64,000 nucleotides of DNA from Climacteris rufus (lineage: Eukaryota; Chordata; Aves; Passeriformes; Climacteridae): assembly GCA_013398175.1 (NCBI GenBank), contig VZRZ01005967.1:62001-126000 (forward strand), written 5' to 3'. Numbering within the stretch: position 1 is the first letter of the stretch; the number at the start of each line of letters is the position of its first letter. Below, piece by piece: positions 12,229-23,170 of this stretch. The position numbers were made by a program, and so were the translations under genes. Below the pieces are notes generated by a model. That model saw only the letters and a list, made by a program, of their open reading frames with translations, did not search any database and was not told the DNA's origin.

Positions 12229-14766
12229 GCTTTTCAGCAGCTCACACAAAGCCTCTTGCCAAGATGGGCACAAAACAACTTACAACTTATTTTGTGCTTA
12301 TCTTTAGGATGGCAAAAATCCACCTTTATAATGGAATGGAATTTTCCGGTTACTGTAAAATGCTGGACTAAGGAAGAAAAATGTCAGGGGATTGTGGGAG
12401 GTTTTGCAGTCATACAGATGGAAATGGAAGAATTTCACGTTCTCTCACTAACAGCTCTGAAGGAATCTCTTCCCCATCCCCAAATAGACCATGTTCACCT
12501 CCACACAACCCTGGGGACAGAGAGAGACAGCAGGCATCTTTGACCACTGGAAAGCTTGAACAGGGGCCAGAGAGCTGGAGTGACACCTCAGCAGAGCCTC
12601 AGTGAGCTGGGTTTGTTGCTTCTAGTGTTGGGTGACAATGGGAGAGGTGGACTTCCTCTGCCAGGAACCAACACCTCTCACATCCCAATTCCTGCTTGGA
12701 CAGCAGCAGTGCCTAAACTGGCCACATGGTGCTGTTCCCCAAGCCGGTCTTTTCTCCTGTTAGAACACAACAGTAAGTATCACAGGGCATTATTTGGGTT
12801 ATTTACCTCCCTCCAGCAGTCTGACCTATCCTTGGCACTAACAGCAAGATCCACGTACAGCCAATTCAGCCAGTGTGAACAGAGATTTCTGTTCTCCTGA
12901 GCTGTGAGTCATCTGAAACATGCTAGATATTGCACTTGGATCCTCCTCTTGCTTCTATCCCAACCTAATCTAAACCAACTCCATTCCCTTTCCTGGGATG
13001 ATGCTTTGTGAGTGCGAGAAAGTAGGAATTGAAGACTTGGCACTCCCAAAGCTTGTCTTCATTTGCAATCATTAGTTTAACTTAATACACCTGAATGACT
13101 TCATTTGTGCTTATCTTAGCTTTAGGGAGCACTGGCATTCACGAAGCACCACTCCAGCTACTGGAGTGATTTGATTAGCAGTGCTGAGTGATTAGATTAG
13201 CAGAGTGGCTGGACAGACTGTTAATTACTTATTGTCGCTCCAGCTGATGTATCCCCACTGCACCAGCAGCTCGAGTTGTGCATTTGCATAGACAAAACCT
13301 GTGCAGGCTTAGGCTCGGTGTTGTGTAATTCACAACCTTGCCTGCAGTCAGTGCTTCTGGTCCCCTAACTTACATGTCAGCTGTACCAGCTGCAAGCTCC
13401 ATTGTTAGCCTGTACTGGGATCATTGCATGGTGCTGAAAATGTCAGCGAGAGAAACTATCGGTTCTTTGTCATCGCTCCAGCAGAGACCTATTTCAGATT
13501 CTCTGGGTAATGCTGTTTCTGGAGTGATGTTTCTTGGCATGCAACAGCGCTTCACTGCAGAAATACTATAGTTTTGGGATGCTGTTGCAAATAGTAGTAG
13601 TTTTCACTGTCTCTTAAGCTCTCCTGTGTTCCAATTATGGCAAAAATAGCTTCCTAGGAAATAACCCTAGTTTTAAGTCTGGGGTTCCAGAGAAGTATGT
13701 GCTCACATGCTATCTGTGACCGTTTCTGTTCAAGAACAAATGAAAATGAAGCAAGTAGGCAGACAAAATAAGATTTCTCTCTGTGAATCTAGTCCCCTAC
13801 CAGTTACATGTTTAAGCTCATTGGCCACCTGGGCTGCTGGAGACAAGCACCTTCAACCAATGCTGCTTTTCCTCCCTTTGGTGACTCCTAGGAAATGCAG
13901 GTTCATTGAATGCTCGATGCTTTGTTAGATAAAGTTCAGTGAGATGAATCCTACCCTTCCTGCTCTCTGCCAAGAGGAAGCAGACCTATGCTGCTGCTCC
14001 TCTGCCAAGAAATAGCAGACGTTATGTTTGCCCATATGGAGCAGCACTCTGAATTCTTGTGCATGGAATTCCCTTTCTATGAAAAAGCAAAACAAAATAG
14101 CCTGTTCAGAAACAATGGAAAGATTTTTAGGAATGTGGAATAGGTATTTTTTTCCAGGATGCCAGAGAGAATTTAATATTCTGTTGGATTGTTATAAATT
14201 CCCTTGTTCCTCTGGGTAGTAAAAGCATGTAGAGTACAAAGGGAAAACATAAAGTAATGCCATGCAAATGATCTCAAAATATAAAACTGATAAGAAAAAG
14301 TAGCATAAAAAAGGGTACAGGCCTGTGATGCTTTACATTGCTCCTAGCAGTTGATTTTTGCACAGTAAAAGCATAAAAGACTGCAATACTGGACCTACAC
14401 CTCCTCTGCACTGGGAATTTCACTGTATGAGGTGTGAGGCAATGAAAAATCAGGGCCATAATATCCCACTGAGCTTCTGAGTCATCTTATTGCACTGAAG
14501 TAAAAGCACTTTAGAAAATACAAGCCATCTGTGATGTTAAATGCAATTATCTGATTTGCCTTAATAAATGCTCACAAATCACTGCCAACCACTTCAGTTT
14601 TTCAACACTGTTCTGAGTAATTCATAAGCAGGTAAAGGTCATCATGCTAAGACATTACCAACTCTGATCATTATCAAGTTATTATTTTCTGCAATAACAC
14701 AACTGCCTCTCTCCAAACCCAGCACATAAAAGAACTTTAAAGGAGACATGTAATTTTTTTTAGCTC
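12229..14766. other. Non-coding stretch, no gene recognised
   Basis: Mixed-composition sequence with several open frames of 60-114 codons, none resembling a protein I know or bounded by convincing splice sites in a consistent phase. Confidence 0.4.
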
Positions 14767-14794
14767 TGTCCTGGTTTCAGCTTAAACCATGACA
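14767..14794. repeat. 28 bp palindrome resembling fused LTR ends
   Basis: Two 11-bp arms, TGTCCTGGTTT and AAACCATGACA, are inverted copies of each other with one mismatch, separated by 6 bp. The left arm has the form of the 5' terminus of the local LTR family (compare TGTCCTGATTT at 62644). The right arm has the form of its 3' terminus (compare AAACCGCGACA ending at 63529). The unit is flanked by a 4-bp direct repeat, GCTC, at 14763-14766 and 14795-14798. I infer an LTR reduced to its two termini; a chance palindrome is the alternative. Confidence 0.5.
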
Positions 14795-15499
14795 GCTCTG
14801 ACATTCAGAGGATCACACTAGGTGTATGACATTGAAGTCAACACAGTATTGGTTATAACTTATAGCTTCTTCCTACTGGCATCAAGGTAAGTGACAAACA
14901 ACACTGTTGTTAAAGGTCAGATCCCAAGCTCTGTATTTCAGACTGGAACTTCTGTACATCGGGAATCATCCAGATATGTCCCTTTTCCATTTGCTCAATA
15001 ATTTTGCCCAAGTGTGAAAGGGGCACTGTGATTGTACAAATTATAGCTTCTGGTTGTAAGTGCACTATGCTCAGGATATGGCAGCGCTATCAGGCATACA
15101 CAGATCATGTTCTAGGCAGCCTCTGTGCAAATACACAAGTCCCACACTGCACAGGTTCATGTATTTCTTGCCAGGGAGACCTAGAAGAGCTATGATAATG
15201 ATACATAAAGCTTTGTTTCTCAGAAGTTATTTACACCTATAACAAAAGTTACAAACATGAATTTAAAATCTCTTTTGCATAAGTGTAAAAATTTGCAGCT
15301 GCCCACCAGGAAAAGCTGTATGTGTTACCCAAATCTGAGTACACTGAGGCTTCACAGCACAAATATCAGTGTACACACTAGTCAATGTCTAATGTGTGAG
15401 TGTAGCAGGAGTGGTTTGAATACTCAACCAGTAAAAAACAGTATAGTAGCTCCACTGTAGACCTGGTTCTGGTTCCTCAAAACAACAAAGAAGAAAATG
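14795..15499. other. Non-coding stretch
   Basis: No gene or named repeat seen. It leads into the CR1 copy that starts near 15500. Confidence 0.4.
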
Positions 15500-16955
15500 G
15501 CTATAACCAGCAGGAGACACTGTCCAAGCATGCAGAGATGGTGTTAGGAATGCCAAAGCCCACCTGGGGATGTATCTGTATAAAGTGCAACAAGAAGAGC
15601 TCTACATCTATGTCAATAGGAAGACTGGGGAAAATATGGGCCCACTGCTGAATGGGGCACGGGCCCTAGTGACAAAGTACATCAAAAAAGCCAAGGCACT
15701 CAGTGCCTCCTTCACTTCATCTTTACTTGCAAGACCAGCCTTCAGGAATCCCAGGCACCTGACAGCAGTGAGAAACTCTGGCACAAGGAAGACAAACCCT
15801 TGGGTGGATGAGGATTAGGTTAGGGAACCTTTAAATACATTGAATATATATAAACCAACAGGACTTGATGGGTTGCACCCAACAAGTGTTGAGGGAGTTG
15901 TCTGACACCATTGCAAGATGACTCTCAATTATCTTTGAAAGCTCATGGCAATTTGGGAAGATTCCTGATGACTGAAACAGCGTAAATGTAATTCTTTGCT
16001 CCAAGAAGGGCAAGGAAAACTGGGACAACCACAGGTCAGTTGGCCTTGACTTGATCTCTGTGAAGGTGATGGAGCAACTAATCCAGGAAACCATTTCCCA
16101 TATATAGGATAGGAATGCCACTGGAGTGGAATCCAAGGTCAAAAATGCATTTGCACAGGGGAAATCAAGCCTGACTTGACAGGCCTGACCTGACAGCCTC
16201 CTGTGATGAAATGACTGGCTTTCAATTCTGTGTCCAATAACACTGTCTTAGAAAACTGATATAGTGCAGGCTAGGTAAGTGGTTGGTGAGGTGTATCAAA
16301 ACTGGCTGATATGCCGAACTCAAAGGATTGTGATCAGCAGCACAAAGTCCATTTGGAAGCCAAACATTAGTAGTTTACTCCAGGGGGCCAATATACTTCT
16401 GTCATTAATGAAGTGGGATGATGGAACAGTGTGTACCTTCACCAAGTGGGTTGATAACTTCAAACTGGGAGGAGTGGCTGATACACAGGATGGTTATGTT
16501 GCCAGTCAGAGGAGCCTGGATATGCTGGGTATGTGGATATGAAGATGATTAAGGTGTTGGAGTATCTCTTATTCAAGGAGAGGCTGAGAGACACTGCCTG
16601 TTCAGCTTATAGAAGAAAAGTCTTTGGGGGCATCTCATCAATGTGTATAAATATCTGATAGTGGGGAGTAAAGAAGATGGAGAGAGATTCTTCTCAGCAG
16701 TGGAAAGAAACAAGGCAACAGCCACAAACTGAAAAGCAGAAAATTCAATTTAGATGGAAAAAGAAAAGGAGGAGTGATCAAACACTGGAGCAAGATGCCC
16801 AGAAAGGCTGTGGAGAGTCCACCCTTGGCAATATTCAAACCTGAACAGACATGACCCTGAGCAACCTGCTCTGGTTGCCCCTGCTCCGAGCACAGGTACT
16901 CCCTAGAACTAGATGATCCCTAGAACTGCCTTCCAGCCCCAATGCTCTGTAATTC
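15500..16955 (+). mobile_element. CR1 LINE, 5'-truncated, degraded ORF2 plus 3' UTR
   Basis: This is the longest CR1 copy in the window. It begins within ORF2, just upstream of RT, near the CRDGIRNAKAHL-like segment at about 15530-15565. The best-preserved frame, 15570-15818, contains NRKTGENMGPLLNGARALVT, typical of the linker between endonuclease and RT. RT remnants follow: a GPDGLHPT-like block near 15860, the NHRSVGLDLISVKVMEQL-like block near 16030-16078, and an NFKLGGVADTQDG-like block near 16455-16490. C-terminal and 3' UTR remnants ('gagcaacctgctctggttgcc', then 'tgctctgtaattc') end near 16955. Multiple stops, frameshifts and deletions make it inactive. The divergence suggests an old insertion. 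Confidence 0.92.
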
Positions 16956-17590
16956 AGTGCTTGCAGGTTACTGACAGCACTGAATTGTTCCAGTCCACAT
17001 GAAGTTGCAGTCAAGCAAACAACAGCATTAGTCAGGATTGTTTAAACAAGTTACCCAACTGTTTGCCAACTGGTCACGTGGACCTGCTATAGTTGACTGC
17101 TTCTCTAGTTCTGTTTAAATACATATCCTCTATTAGGTATGGTTCTTCCATTTTTATGAGGAATGCTTACGTGGTAAGGCTCAGTGATTCACACTCTCCA
17201 ATCATGAGCAAGGATGGCACTCAATGTGTTACTTTCTTTGCAGGAAAGTGACACAAACATTTTTCAGGAAAGCACAAATCTCATTCATTGCTCTCAGATC
17301 TCCAGTACAAACTAACTTGTCTCAGGCTATTGCTGAAACAGATCCTGCATCAGTGACATTGCCCTCACTTGTTCCCACCTCATACCACCCAATTCCTTGT
17401 GCTACCACACTGTTTGGGCAGTCACCAGTGAATGAGAGCAGGGGACTGATGGGCATAACACCCAACAGGCTTTGTGCCAGGTTACCTTTCAGAAGACAGG
17501 AAAGCTGTTTGAGGTTAATGCTAGCAGTAGTCAGCAGGAAGGTAAACCACCACTTTCCACAGAAGTGTTAGTCCAGGGCAGCTAACAGTG

Positions 17591-17890
17591 TTCATAAGAT
17601 CACAGGATGATTCAGGGTGGAAGGAGCCCCAAGAGGTCTGTAGCACCATCTCCTGCTCCAAGCAGGATCAGGTGCAACACCCAAGCAGGTTGCTTAGGGC
17701 TTCCTGCAGCAGGGGCCTGGAAATCACCAAGAATGGTGGCTGCAAAACTTCTCCAAGCACCAGTCTGCTCTGATCCATGACTGTCCACCCACTGAAAAAG
17801 GTTTTCCTTACACACAGCCTGAACCTCTCTTCTTTCAGTCTGTGCCTGATTTCTCCCAAGGTCCCCACACACGACTGGAAAAGCCTGACT
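17591..17890 (-). mobile_element. CR1 LINE 3' end fragment
   Basis: The plus strand starts with the reverse complement of a CR1 tail (cacaggatgattcagggtgg). It continues with CR1 3' UTR blocks: a 'caggttgcttagggc' segment, a 'ggtggctgcaaaacttctcc' segment, and an 'agcctgaacctctcttctttc' segment. The element therefore runs on the minus strand and is 5'-truncated near 17890. Its layout differs from the copies at 37012 and 47467, suggesting a different, older CR1 subfamily. Confidence 0.8.
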
Positions 17891-20875
17891 CAAAAAACTG
17901 TCATCCAAGGCAGTCACAGTCTCTGCCTGCAGCTCTACTGCTGATTTTGGACTGTACTGCTGGGTGAGTTGTCACAAACTTGTTTTGGGAGGAAAATGTG
18001 TGTTTCCACATTTGTATAAAAATTATCTATAGTGTAGCACAAAGCAATGAATGAAATAACCCATCACATTATTTGATGGTGACCAAAGTCAGTATCATTC
18101 TTTGTGCATAACACATAGATGTTACTGGAAAGTAGAATTAACCTCCTACTTATAACACGAGTGACATTTGTATATAGTGCTGTCTGCCTCAGACATGTAC
18201 AGCTCATGTTAACCCACCCACTTCCCTTCCCTGATCTTCTATCCAATGAAGTAAAACATAACAAATTCTATGAATCTTCTGGGTATTTTAACACTCACCT
18301 TCCATTTTTCTCTTGAAATTGAGAGCAGAAGACATGGTTCTTTAAGATTTTTTAAAATTTTATTTTAAAAAATAAATAAATTACTGAAAAAAACAAAATT
18401 AGAGAAAACACTAGAAAATGCTACAGTAATGATAAAATACACACTGCAGAGATCTTGTGATTGCTTCTGAATCTCCTACAAATCCCTAGATGCACCTTCT
18501 GTAGTATTATGGATTATCATGCAAAATATTTTTGACAATTAGGAAATGTAGGTGTGTAAGATAAATAATACTCAAAGTATATTTCAGCAACAGTATAAAC
18601 AACAAATATTAATTATATTAATAGACTACTACACTAGTAAATTTCATTGCCTTAGTGACACCATAAAAATCATATTATATATATTTTAAACATGTTTATC
18701 TCTTTTTGGGCAGACTACAACCTCCTTGCCTAATAGCTCTTCTGAAATCATTCTCAGACCCCAGAAAACTGCTTCTGTACATCAGTGCTTACACTTTGAC
18801 ACATACCATACCTTGGTTCTTATTTTGTGGTAGTAAGACTGGATCCACAAAAGCATAAGAATCTGTTTCCCTGGATCAGAGCATGGAACTTACACCAAAA
18901 CTCTGTTTCCCCCCTTTTCTCAGTATATGCTTAGATGACTTAAAGAGCTCCTTTCTATTAATAATAATATTTTAAAAAAGCAGCAATGCACCCAGCATTT
19001 TCTCCATGTGCCTTTCAGCTATTTGCATGAGACTCAGCAGGTTTCTTAGGAAATGCCACTTCCTTGAGAAAAAAAGAGAATGTAGAGAAACTCCACACCC
19101 TCCTCCTCCCACTCCAGATCCTGCACCCAGTACTCCCAGGCTGTTTTTCCAGACATGTGGCTGACTCTGACAAAGGGAAGGGAATTGGAAGGGAATTCTC
19201 TACTCACCACTTTCACACGTGAATTTCCACCTACCTCCTACACTGTAGTGTCCACAAAATTTCTGCTGAAATTTCCTTGTTTTTAATTACCAAAGACATG
19301 CAGCTCATGGCCTAGGCCATGTGCTGAGTGTGTGCCTGAACCATCCCTCTTCTTCTTCATCCCTCTTCCTTCAAGTCTTCCTTTCCACTGAAGTGGAAAG
19401 CCCCACTTCTCCTTCCCCATCAGTATCAAACCTGTATAGTCCTACACCTCTTTTTCCCATAGCTTTTCCAAATCTAAATGTACTTATCATCAGCTACCTT
19501 TGAAATACACACCCATTTCCACATATTCTTTCCCAGGAATATGCAAGGCAATGTAAAAGTCCAGATACTGAAATATTAGGCAGATGGTGTGGTCCTGTTC
19601 CTGTCATACTTGAGTTTGACAACAAACTTTGAACGGATTTAATCTCACCACCACAGTTTGGGCCCATTCAGCTAAGCAAATCACAGCCAAAAATGTTCAG
19701 ACATGGCTGTGCTGCTCTTCACTGCCAGACACACATGGTACCTGACTTGAGGTCAGTGACTCTCAGATGTTTCTTCAACTGGCCCTGAAAACTGCCCCTG
19801 TGCATGTGTTTGGGCACCCAAAATAAGGAATCATGTTTGAAAATCTTGGGTCACAATGACATGGCAGAAGAACCTCACTAACAAGATCATCAGATGAAGA
19901 TGAGTGAGAATTTTTTCTGTTTTACAGAAAAGACTTAGGAGCACAAGGGGTTGCTTAAAGCTTAATGACTGCTGAATTTCTGTAAGGTGAAAGGGGAATA
20001 AAAAGAGAAAAACTATGATGGATGAGAGTGTAGTGAAGTATACAAGTGCAACATCTTGTTTAGACTTCAGAACTCTTGTAGTAGAGCAATGCTGTTGATG
20101 GACATTAATCAACTGTACTTTCCTCTGATGTTAGCTGGCAGAAGTCCTATTCAGAAATAATTCGAATGGCTAAGGAGCCTCTGGTCAGTATTGCCTTTTC
20201 ATCAGGTGACCTAGGGCAAAAGTACACAGCAAACTGACTTTGGCTGTGACAAACCAAGTCTGTTTGAAGAGTTTGCTACACTTTTAAGAGAAAGTTTAGA
20301 AGAAACCTGTCTGAAGAGAGGCAAGGCAAAATGAGAAGCAAGAAAGCAAGGCAGAGAAAGCAAGAGCTAGCTCTTTCTGAGCAGAGAAAGGCAGTCTTTT
20401 TCTGCTCTATCATTTAGCAGGGTGTTTTAAGAAAGTTAGCTCACTCTCACCTGATGTTTCTGAAAGCTCTTCCCGAAACAGATTGTACTTTAACATAGAT
20501 TACCTGAATCGAATCACAGCCTCTTTTCTCTAATGAGCAACATACATTTTGTCTAGTTTTGACCAGAATTTGTTACATTTTTGATGTTTTTAGATACTGT
20601 TAAATATTAGGTTTCACTAGCTATTAGGTATCACACACCATACCTTTTAACATCTGTCATGCCCTATTTGCTATCTAGTCACAGCAATAATTTTGCTGTT
20701 CTTGAGCAGGCATGAAGTTGTAATTAAAAACTACAGGGCTGTTTAAAGGGCTTAGTAAAATTGTACTCGCCGGGGATGTCCTCAGGGTCCACAGCTGAAA
20801 TGTAGTTACCAGTCAGAAATTCAGCATACTAATAGGGATAGGACTCCAGCTCTCCATGTCCATGCCACTTCAACA
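17891..20875. other. Non-coding stretch, no gene recognised
   Basis: AT-rich sequence with an A/T low-complexity patch at 18345-18400. No coding exon or named repeat that I can support. Confidence 0.45.
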
Positions 20876-20917
20876 CTTGATTTATTCCCTCTGAGCCTTG
20901 ATTTATTCCCTCTATGG
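20876..20917. repeat. 21-bp tandem duplication
   Basis: Two adjacent 21-bp units (20876-20896 and 20897-20917) share their first 17 bases, CTTGATTTATTCCCTCT. A small recent tandem duplication. Confidence 0.85.
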
Positions 20918-22261
20918 CTTCCACCTCATTCCAAACAAGAAGTAACTGCTTCACATATGCATTAGCCAGGTAAATACTCCAACATATCTCCAAATATTGT
21001 CACAGTCAAATAAATTATTAATATTTGAATATACATAAGCTTAATACAAAATGTCATAAAAATCACAGAAGCTTATCATGTAATGAAGGCGGTATGTGTG
21101 TATTACACGTATTTGAAAACTGAAATCTAGGAACATCCTATTTTCTCAACAGAAAGCATGTGAAGATCAGTCCATTCTCCCAGCATATGGGACCAGGTGT
21201 GGGACTATATTGCACTTGGGGGTACCAGCATATCCTCTCAATTTTAACTTGTAATGCACCGTGAGTATGCCTACCACTTTGCAAACACATGAATGACAAG
21301 GCTCCTGCTCCAGGAAGCTTGTATCTTGACTCATGTACAACACAAAGGCTAATAGTTCAAGTGGTTATGAGAGCAAACAACAAACCAGGTCTTCAAGGCA
21401 AAGCTGGTTAACAGAAGGCTTAAGGAAAGAGCTGGGCTTCAAGGACATTTTTATAGGCTCTGAGTTTCCTTAATAAAATAAATAATGAAGACCAAATTTT
21501 TAATCCCTTTAGATATTTCAATGATGTCAAAATTCCTGGGTTTTATGAAGACCTTATTCACTTGCACTGTATGTTCTTGAAGTCTAATTTGATGGTTTGT
21601 TTTGCAAAAATAGTCTGTCACAAATAACACTTAGTAGCCGCAATAGTGACTGCCAACAAACAAAAACAAACGTGGCAATGTTTTCATGCCCTATCTGTGT
21701 TTGCCCTTGATTTTAGTAATGACACAACTTTGATGAGTAGAGTAACTCATAGATACTCTTTCTGGGTAGTTAGTATTTGCTGATACACTTCAAATGAAAA
21801 CATGGCTACTTTTGGAGTGGAAAAAAAAAATCTTCAAAACCTTTCTGATATCTCAAAATAAAACTGAATAGGGTACAAGCCCACAGTTGTTTTTCAAACA
21901 GCCAATATTCCAGGAGAGATCTCGAGAGTGCCAGGCTGTTTGGTGTAAGATTTTTGAGGACCTGAAGTAATGGCTCCGTTACCGTGTCCCTCATCTCCTT
22001 CATTTTCTGGATTTGCTGTATGACCTGTCAGAGTGGGATAGGATGGAGAATGGACAAACACTGAGGGCCTCACTGCGGGGTGAGGTGCTAACTGGTAGAT
22101 CCCGGTGCTCTGTGTGTGCCTTTCTTTTTCCCCGTGGACAAACTCCTCTAGCCGGCCAGTGAACGCGGCGGATGGGACAGGGACAGACCGGGCTGACCCT
22201 GGAGCCATCAGGCTCCATGTCTGAGATGACTGAAATCCTGGAGAGAAACGTCCCAGAGCTG
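20918..22261. other. Non-coding stretch upstream of the CpG island
   Basis: No gene recognised. A poly-A run lies at about 21822-21831. GC content rises from about 22040 towards the island. A 6-bp stem, 4-base loop inverted repeat (GGAGCC-ATCA-GGCTCC) lies at 22201-22216. Confidence 0.4.
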
Positions 22262-22360
22262 TGAAATGAAGCTTTGTGAGGCAGGGTGCCCGCCGTGGTC
22301 CCCAGCCCTGCCTCCCCTCCCACCCACGGCCCGCCCCGCGCTGCTCTCCCTGCCCGGCGG

Positions 22361-22376
22361 GACTACGTTTCCCAGG
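22361..22376 (+). promoter_or_regulatory. Possible ZNF143/SBS-like promoter motif
   Basis: GACTACGTTTCCCAGG resembles the vertebrate promoter motif ACTACAATTCCCAG bound by ZNF143. The spacing between the ACTAC and TTCCCAG halves is conserved; AA is replaced by GT. It lies in the CpG island about 30 bp before the gap, where such motifs are usually found, close to the transcription start. Match by eye only. Confidence 0.4.
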
Positions 22377-22407
22377 GATCCGCGGCGCGGCCCCGCCCGC
22401 TGTCAGC

Positions 22408-22934
22408 NNNNNNNNNNNNNNNNNNNNNNNNNNNNNNNNNNNNNNNNNNNNNNNNNNNNNNNNNNNNNNNNNNNNNNNNNNNNNNNNNNNNNNNNNNNNN
22501 NNNNNNNNNNNNNNNNNNNNNNNNNNNNNNNNNNNNNNNNNNNNNNNNNNNNNNNNNNNNNNNNNNNNNNNNNNNNNNNNNNNNNNNNNNNNNNNNNNNN
22601 NNNNNNNNNNNNNNNNNNNNNNNNNNNNNNNNNNNNNNNNNNNNNNNNNNNNNNNNNNNNNNNNNNNNNNNNNNNNNNNNNNNNNNNNNNNNNNNNNNNN
22701 NNNNNNNNNNNNNNNNNNNNNNNNNNNNNNNNNNNNNNNNNNNNNNNNNNNNNNNNNNNNNNNNNNNNNNNNNNNNNNNNNNNNNNNNNNNNNNNNNNNN
22801 NNNNNNNNNNNNNNNNNNNNNNNNNNNNNNNNNNNNNNNNNNNNNNNNNNNNNNNNNNNNNNNNNNNNNNNNNNNNNNNNNNNNNNNNNNNNNNNNNNNN
22901 NNNNNNNNNNNNNNNNNNNNNNNNNNNNNNNNNN
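22408..22934. other. Assembly gap (527 N)
   Basis: A run of N interrupts the CpG island. All translations crossing it are meaningless. GC-rich promoter sequence is commonly lost from bird assemblies, so the core promoter and first exon may be missing here. Confidence 0.99.
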
Positions 22935-23170
22935 CCGCCCCGCCGCCGCTCGCTCTCCCGCGGGCGCCGCGACGCCGCCGTCCCTCGCTGCTGCCCAGAG
23001 CCCTGAAGTGCCCCGAGGCCGCGACGCCCACGAAGCTCCCGCAGCCCCCGGCCGTCCCCCGCGTGGGTGCAGAGCTGTGCTCGGCCCCTCCTTCCCTCAG
23101 AAGGATGCAGAAGGCAAAGGGCCGGGATGCTCAGCTCCTGGGCAGCCGGGAGCTGTGAGGTGTTCGTGAG

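Larger units (their letters stand above)
22262..23170 (+). promoter_or_regulatory. CpG island, probable promoter and first exon region
   Basis: The sequence on both sides of the assembly gap is very GC-rich and dense in CpG, in sharp contrast to the AT-rich, CpG-poor surroundings. CCCCGCCC-type GC boxes (Sp1-like) occur near 22332 and 22391 and just after the gap at 22936. In vertebrates such islands usually mark housekeeping-type promoters. The coding exons found downstream are on the plus strand, so I infer a plus-strand promoter with the first exon partly or wholly inside the gap. The strand is an inference; a bidirectional promoter is possible. Confidence 0.75.
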
